43,944 bases of DNA. Origin: Exiguobacterium sp. (GTDB lineage Bacteria > Bacillota > Bacilli > Exiguobacteriales > Exiguobacteriaceae). The number at the start of each line of letters is the position of its first letter. Position 1 is the stretch's first letter. Both the position numbers and the translations under genes were made by a program. Shown here one piece after another: positions 41,501 to 43,944 of the stretch. The notes beneath the pieces were generated by a model, which worked only from the letters and a program-made list of their open reading frames with translations, was not told the origin of the DNA and did no database searches. Location of the stretch: the NCBI RefSeq assembly GCF_020832205.1, contig NZ_JAFIFD010000001.1, positions 1-43,944 on the forward strand. Reading direction: 5' to 3'.

Positions 41501-41932
41501 ATGTCCATCAGTAGCCGTTTCGCGGTCGGCATTCACATTTTGACGTTGATCGAGGTCAATCAGGACGGCGTCACCTCGTCTAACTTTTTGGCTGGTAGCG
41601 TCAACACGAATCCCGCCCTTATCCGAAAAATCATGGCGATGTTGAAGAAAGCCGATTTGATTGAAGTGACGCCCGGCGTTGCCGGTGCCAAGCTCGCCAA
41701 AAACTTGAACGAGATCTCGCTCTATGACGTCTATCGCGCCGTCAGCGTCGTCGAGGAGAACGAGCTGTTCAGCATCCATGATAATCCGAACCCGGCGTGT
41801 CCCGTCGGCCAACAGATCCAAGCAACAATCGAGCCAATTTTTATCCATGCCCAATCGGCGATGGAATCCGTTTTAAAGCAAGTGACCCTCGCCGATGTCG
41901 TGAACGACATGGCTAACAACTCGAGCACGTAA
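41501..41932 (+). CDS. Rrf2-family transcriptional regulator (YwnA-like)
   Basis: Winged-helix regulator. It starts SISSRFAVGIHILTLIEVNQDG, with the recognition region NPALIRKIMAMLKKADLIEVTPGVAGAKLAKNLNEISLYDVYRAVSVVEE (about residues 38-90). It lacks the three-cysteine Fe-S cluster motif of IscR or NsrR and has one cysteine, in NPACPVG near residue 106, which might act as a redox switch. It has 143 residues. The ATG at 41501 follows AAAGGGGTGG. In B. subtilis the related YwnA is also next to an NAD(P)-binding protein, YwnB, so the pairing seems conserved. Confidence 0.9.
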   Translation: MSISSRFAVGIHILTLIEVNQDGVTSSNFLAGSVNTNPALIRKIMAMLKKADLIEVTPGVAGAKLAKNLNEISLYDVYRAVSVVEENELFSIHDNPNPACPVGQQIQATIEPIFIHAQSAMESVLKQVTLADVVNDMANNSST

Positions 41933-41967
41933 AACAAGGGAAACCCGACGCGGGCTTCCCTTGTTTT
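41931..41967. terminator. Bidirectional intrinsic terminator
   Basis: AAAACAAGGGAA pairs with TTCCCTTGTTTT around an inner CCCG/CGGG stem. It lies between rrf2 and the convergent tyrS and overlaps the tyrS stop. Confidence 0.92.
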
Positions 41968-43216
41968 AGTCTTTCAGTTGAATGAATTTACGTTTGCCGA
42001 CCTGTAGAATCATACCCGCTTTGAGTAGGATTGGCGCATCGCTATCCGTCTGTTTGTCCCCGTTGATGCGGACGCCGCCACCGGCAATCATGCGCTTCGC
42101 TTCGCTCTTTGAAGCGAATAAATCGAATTTCATGACTGCCTCAAGTAACGTCACAGATTCCCCGTTTGGAATTTTTCGTTGTTCCATATCCTCTGGCAAT
42201 AATCGGAGCTGAAACACTCGTTTGAAACCTTGTTCGGCTTGATCTGCCGCTTCTTCACCATGGTATAGCTCGACGAACCGTTTAGCGAGTCGCATTTTCG
42301 CATCTCGTGGGTGTAAGTTCCCTGACGAGAGTGCGCGCAGCGTCGCTTCAATCGTTTCTTGCGGGAACCCGGTCGCCAACGTGAAAAACTTTGGCATGAG
42401 CTCATCAGGAAGCGACATCGTCTTCCCATACATGTCCGCAGGTGACTCATCGATCCCGATGTAGTTGTGTTTTGACTTCGACATCTTCTCGACCCCATCG
42501 AGTCCTTCTAAAAGCGGCATCAAGATTGCGACTTGTTTTTCTCGTCCGAACTTTTCTTGGAAATGTCGTCCCATCAAGATGTTGAAGTGCTGATCGGTTC
42601 CACCGATTTCAATATCACTCTCGAGATGAATCGAGTCATAGCCTTGTAACAGAGGGTAGAAGAACTCATGGAGGGAAATCGGTTTACCGAGGGCGAGCCG
42701 TTCCTCAAAATCATCCCGTTCGATCATACGAGCGACCGTGATTTTACCAGCTAGGCCGATGACATCCTCTAGGCTGAGTCCTTTCAACCATTTTGAATTA
42801 TAATGCAGGACGACACGGTCCATATCTATCAGTTTGCCGAATTGATCAAAATACGTTTGCGCATTTTGTTTGACTACTTCATCCGTCAACTGGACCCGCG
42901 CCGTTGACTTCCCAGTCGGGTCTCCAATCTTTCCAGTGAAGTCACCAATAATCAAGTGGATCTCATGACCGTTCTCTTGAAATTGGCGGATCTTGTTTAA
43001 CACGACAGTGTGTCCTAAGTGGATATCAGGCGCCGAAGGATCTAGGCCGAGCTTGACCTTGAGCGGACGCTTATCGATCATCGATTTCGCTACTTTCATC
43101 TTTAGCTCTTCGGTCGGAATGATGTCATCCACCCCTTGCGTGTACTCAGCCATCTGCCTCTCGACTTCCCGTAATTGCTCATCGGTCAGTGTCATCTCTT
43201 CAAACGTCGGTTTCAT
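41966..43216 (-). CDS. tyrS: Tyrosyl-tRNA synthetase, TyrZ type
   Basis: Class I aminoacyl-tRNA synthetase charging tRNA-Tyr. The HIGH motif is HLGH at 66-69 ([27 protein letters not shown]), and KMSKS is exact ([18 protein letters not shown]). A C-terminal S4 RNA-binding domain covers about the last 65 residues ([21 protein letters not shown]). The [15 protein letters not shown] sequence marks the TyrZ branch rather than the main TyrS branch. It has 416 residues. ATG at 43216 is twelve bases from AAAGGAG, while GTG at 43225 is only three bases from it; either may be used. It overlaps the end of the MarR gene, so both share a transcript. Confidence 0.95.
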   Translation of the reverse strand: MKPTFEEMTLTDEQLREVERQMAEYTQGVDDIIPTEELKMKVAKSMIDKRPLKVKLGLDPSAPDIHLGHTVVLNKIRQFQENGHEIHLIIGDFTGKIGDPTGKSTARVQLTDEVVKQNAQTYFDQFGKLIDMDRVVLHYNSKWLKGLSLEDVIGLAGKITVARMIERDDFEERLALGKPISLHEFFYPLLQGYDSIHLESDIEIGGTDQHFNILMGRHFQEKFGREKQVAILMPLLEGLDGVEKMSKSKHNYIGIDESPADMYGKTMSLPDELMPKFFTLATGFPQETIEATLRALSSGNLHPRDAKMRLAKRFVELYHGEEAADQAEQGFKRVFQLRLLPEDMEQRKIPNGESVTLLEAVMKFDLFASKSEAKRMIAGGGVRINGDKQTDSDAPILLKAGMILQVGKRKFIQLKD

Positions 43217-43709
43217 TCGACTCACTCTCTCCTTTGTCGTTCATTTTGTTTAATAACCGAAGCAATGTTTTCTTCTCACTCGTGTCCAAATGGCGGACAA
43301 GTCGGCGTTCCTCCGCATGGAACCGTGGGTATAGTGTCGCTACGGTCTCTTCACCGGATTCGGTCAAAAATAGTCGTGTCATGCGGCGGTCTTTTTGATC
43401 GCTCTCACGTCCGCAATAGCCGTTCTTCTCAAGCGTCTTTGACACATTGCTGACCGTGGCCTTACTTATGCCGACTTTGCCCGCCAAATCACGCACTTCT
43501 AGCTTTCCGTGGACGAATAGTTCGTACAGAATCGCGAAAGCGGTCCAAGATAAACGATAATGAACGAGCACTTGATTCTCAAAGTGACTTCTCATCGTGT
43601 GGGCAAAATGATCAATCGATGTCAAAATCGCAATGGCATCCCGATCGAGTTCATCCACAAAAAGTTTGAATCGATCATCCAAAACTGGTTCTCGCTCGTC
43701 GTGTCTCAT
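43200..43709 (-). CDS. MarR-family regulator upstream of tyrS
   Basis: Winged-helix regulator of 169 residues. An N-terminal extension of about 35 residues precedes the HTH ([67 protein letters not shown], about 53-120), with the [10 protein letters not shown] wing typical of MarR. The ATG at 43709 follows AAGGAGG by six bases; the ATG at 43715 abuts that site. It is the first gene of a two-gene operon with tyrS, an arrangement I also recall for B. subtilis ywaE and tyrZ. An inverted repeat lies at its promoter. Confidence 0.9.
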   Translation of the reverse strand: MRHDEREPVLDDRFKLFVDELDRDAIAILTSIDHFAHTMRSHFENQVLVHYRLSWTAFAILYELFVHGKLEVRDLAGKVGISKATVSNVSKTLEKNGYCGRESDQKDRRMTRLFLTESGEETVATLYPRFHAEERRLVRHLDTSEKKTLLRLLNKMNDKGESESNETDV

Positions 43710-43723
43710 TTCCATCCTCCTTA

Positions 43724-43743
43724 ATCGTTAGCTATGAAACGAT
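43724..43743. promoter_or_regulatory. MarR operator candidate
   Basis: ATCGTT (43724-43729) and AACGAT (43738-43743) form an inverted repeat overlapping the -10 and start site of the marR-tyrS promoter. Confidence 0.5.
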
Positions 43744-43770
43744 ATTAATTGAAGTCTCCCTAAAATGCAA
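43742..43770 (-). promoter_or_regulatory. Sigma-A promoter of marR-tyrS
   Basis: On the minus strand, TTGCAT (43765-43770) and TAATAT (43742-43747) are 17 bp apart. Confidence 0.7.
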
Positions 43771-43772
43771 CC

Positions 43773-43804
43773 AAAAAAAAGAGACCGTCTCCAAAGACGG
43801 CCTC
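43773..43804 (-). terminator. Intrinsic terminator for a minus-strand gene beyond the window
   Basis: GAGACCGTCT (43781-43790) pairs with AGACGGCCTC (43795-43804), one mismatch. On the minus strand a run of eight T follows. Confidence 0.85.
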
Positions 43805-43806
43805 AC

Positions 43807-43841
43807 AGACTGTAGACAAAACATTGTCTGCAGTCTTTTTT
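43807..43841 (+). terminator. Second hairpin with plus-strand T run
   Basis: AGACTGTAGACAA (43807-43819) pairs with TTGTCTGCAGTCT (43824-43836), one G-T or mismatch position, followed by T. No plus-strand gene is close upstream, so it may be part of a repeat rather than a simple terminator. Confidence 0.65.
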
Positions 43842-43871
43842 ATTTGCCCGACCGGGCACAGCTCGCTTTTC

Positions 43872-43940
43872 TGGGGGCAAGCAGGGAGCCGCATCGCGAC
43901 TTTGTCGCTGCTGGGTCTCCCTTCGCTTGCTGATCCCCTG
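43872..43940. repeat. Large GC-rich hairpin at the window end
   Basis: Nested complementary segments: GGGG/CCCC, GCAAGC (43877-43882) with GCTTGC (43925-43930), GGGAG (43884-43888) with CTCCC (43917-43921), and GCGAC (43896-43900) with GTCGC (43904-43908). This makes a stem-loop of about 70 bases. It resembles dispersed intergenic repeats of Bacillaceae from memory, but no second copy is in this window. Confidence 0.5.
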
Positions 43941-43944
43941 GAAG

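Noticed and set aside
43716-43944. T-box riboswitch upstream of marR-tyrS
   Set aside because: No GGGTGG-type T-box sequence or Stem I pattern is present; the hairpins there point to terminators for other transcripts.
1-43944. CRISPR arrays, tRNA or rRNA genes, prophage modules
   Set aside because: No regularly spaced direct repeats, no recognisable tRNA or rRNA sequence and no phage structural genes were seen on reading.

Overview
The window looks like chromosome of a low-to-moderate GC member of the Bacillota, most likely Exiguobacterium or a close relative of the Bacillales. This is inferred from strong AGGAGG-type ribosome binding sites, ATG/GTG/TTG starts, short intrinsic terminators between convergent genes, CcpA-type cre sites, AraR-type operators, a perfect Fur box and the gene families present. 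Base 1 coincides with the outer tip of an IS21-type element and the last bases form a large GC-rich hairpin repeat, so both edges may be contig ends at repeats.

Layout. 1-2365: an intact-looking IS21-family element (istA, istB). 2366-2712: AT-rich remnant of a gene cut by it. 2713-5220: small housekeeping genes (DHFR-like reductase, WYL regulator, a small membrane protein, an acetyltransferase). 5221-9061: maltose or alpha-glucoside locus: PTS EIICB, GH4 6-phospho-glucosidase and a divergent GntR/HutC repressor with repeated operator boxes. 9200-10343: secreted polysaccharide deacetylase and cytidine deaminase. 10502-13700: a Fur-controlled siderophore importer (lipoprotein plus two FecCD permeases, no ATPase).

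13735-32040 is the centrepiece: an arabinan and arabinose utilisation regulon of about 18 kb. A membrane-anchored GH43 endo-arabinanase would cut arabinan outside; an ABC importer (lipoprotein and two permeases) would bring in oligomers; three cytoplasmic GH43 enzymes and a GH51 arabinofuranosidase would release L-arabinose; mutarotase, AraA, AraB and AraD would convert it to D-xylulose 5-phosphate. AraM and a small Cys-rich DUF6171 protein ride in the same operon. A GntR/LacI-hybrid AraR is divergent from the importer, and TGTACGTA-type operators plus cre sites lie at both major promoters.

32090-37961: PaiB, a HAD hydrolase and PaiA, a MarR regulator divergent from a DUF2200-DUF1801 pair, a chemoreceptor and a TVP38-type membrane protein. 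38068-40454: a second polysaccharide deacetylase and a chemoreceptor with a multi-helix membrane sensor and a sigma-D-like promoter. 40494-41932: an NmrA-like reductase divergent from an Rrf2 regulator, with three matching 19-bp operators. 41966-43709: a MarR-tyrS operon. No rRNA, tRNA, CRISPR array or prophage was seen.
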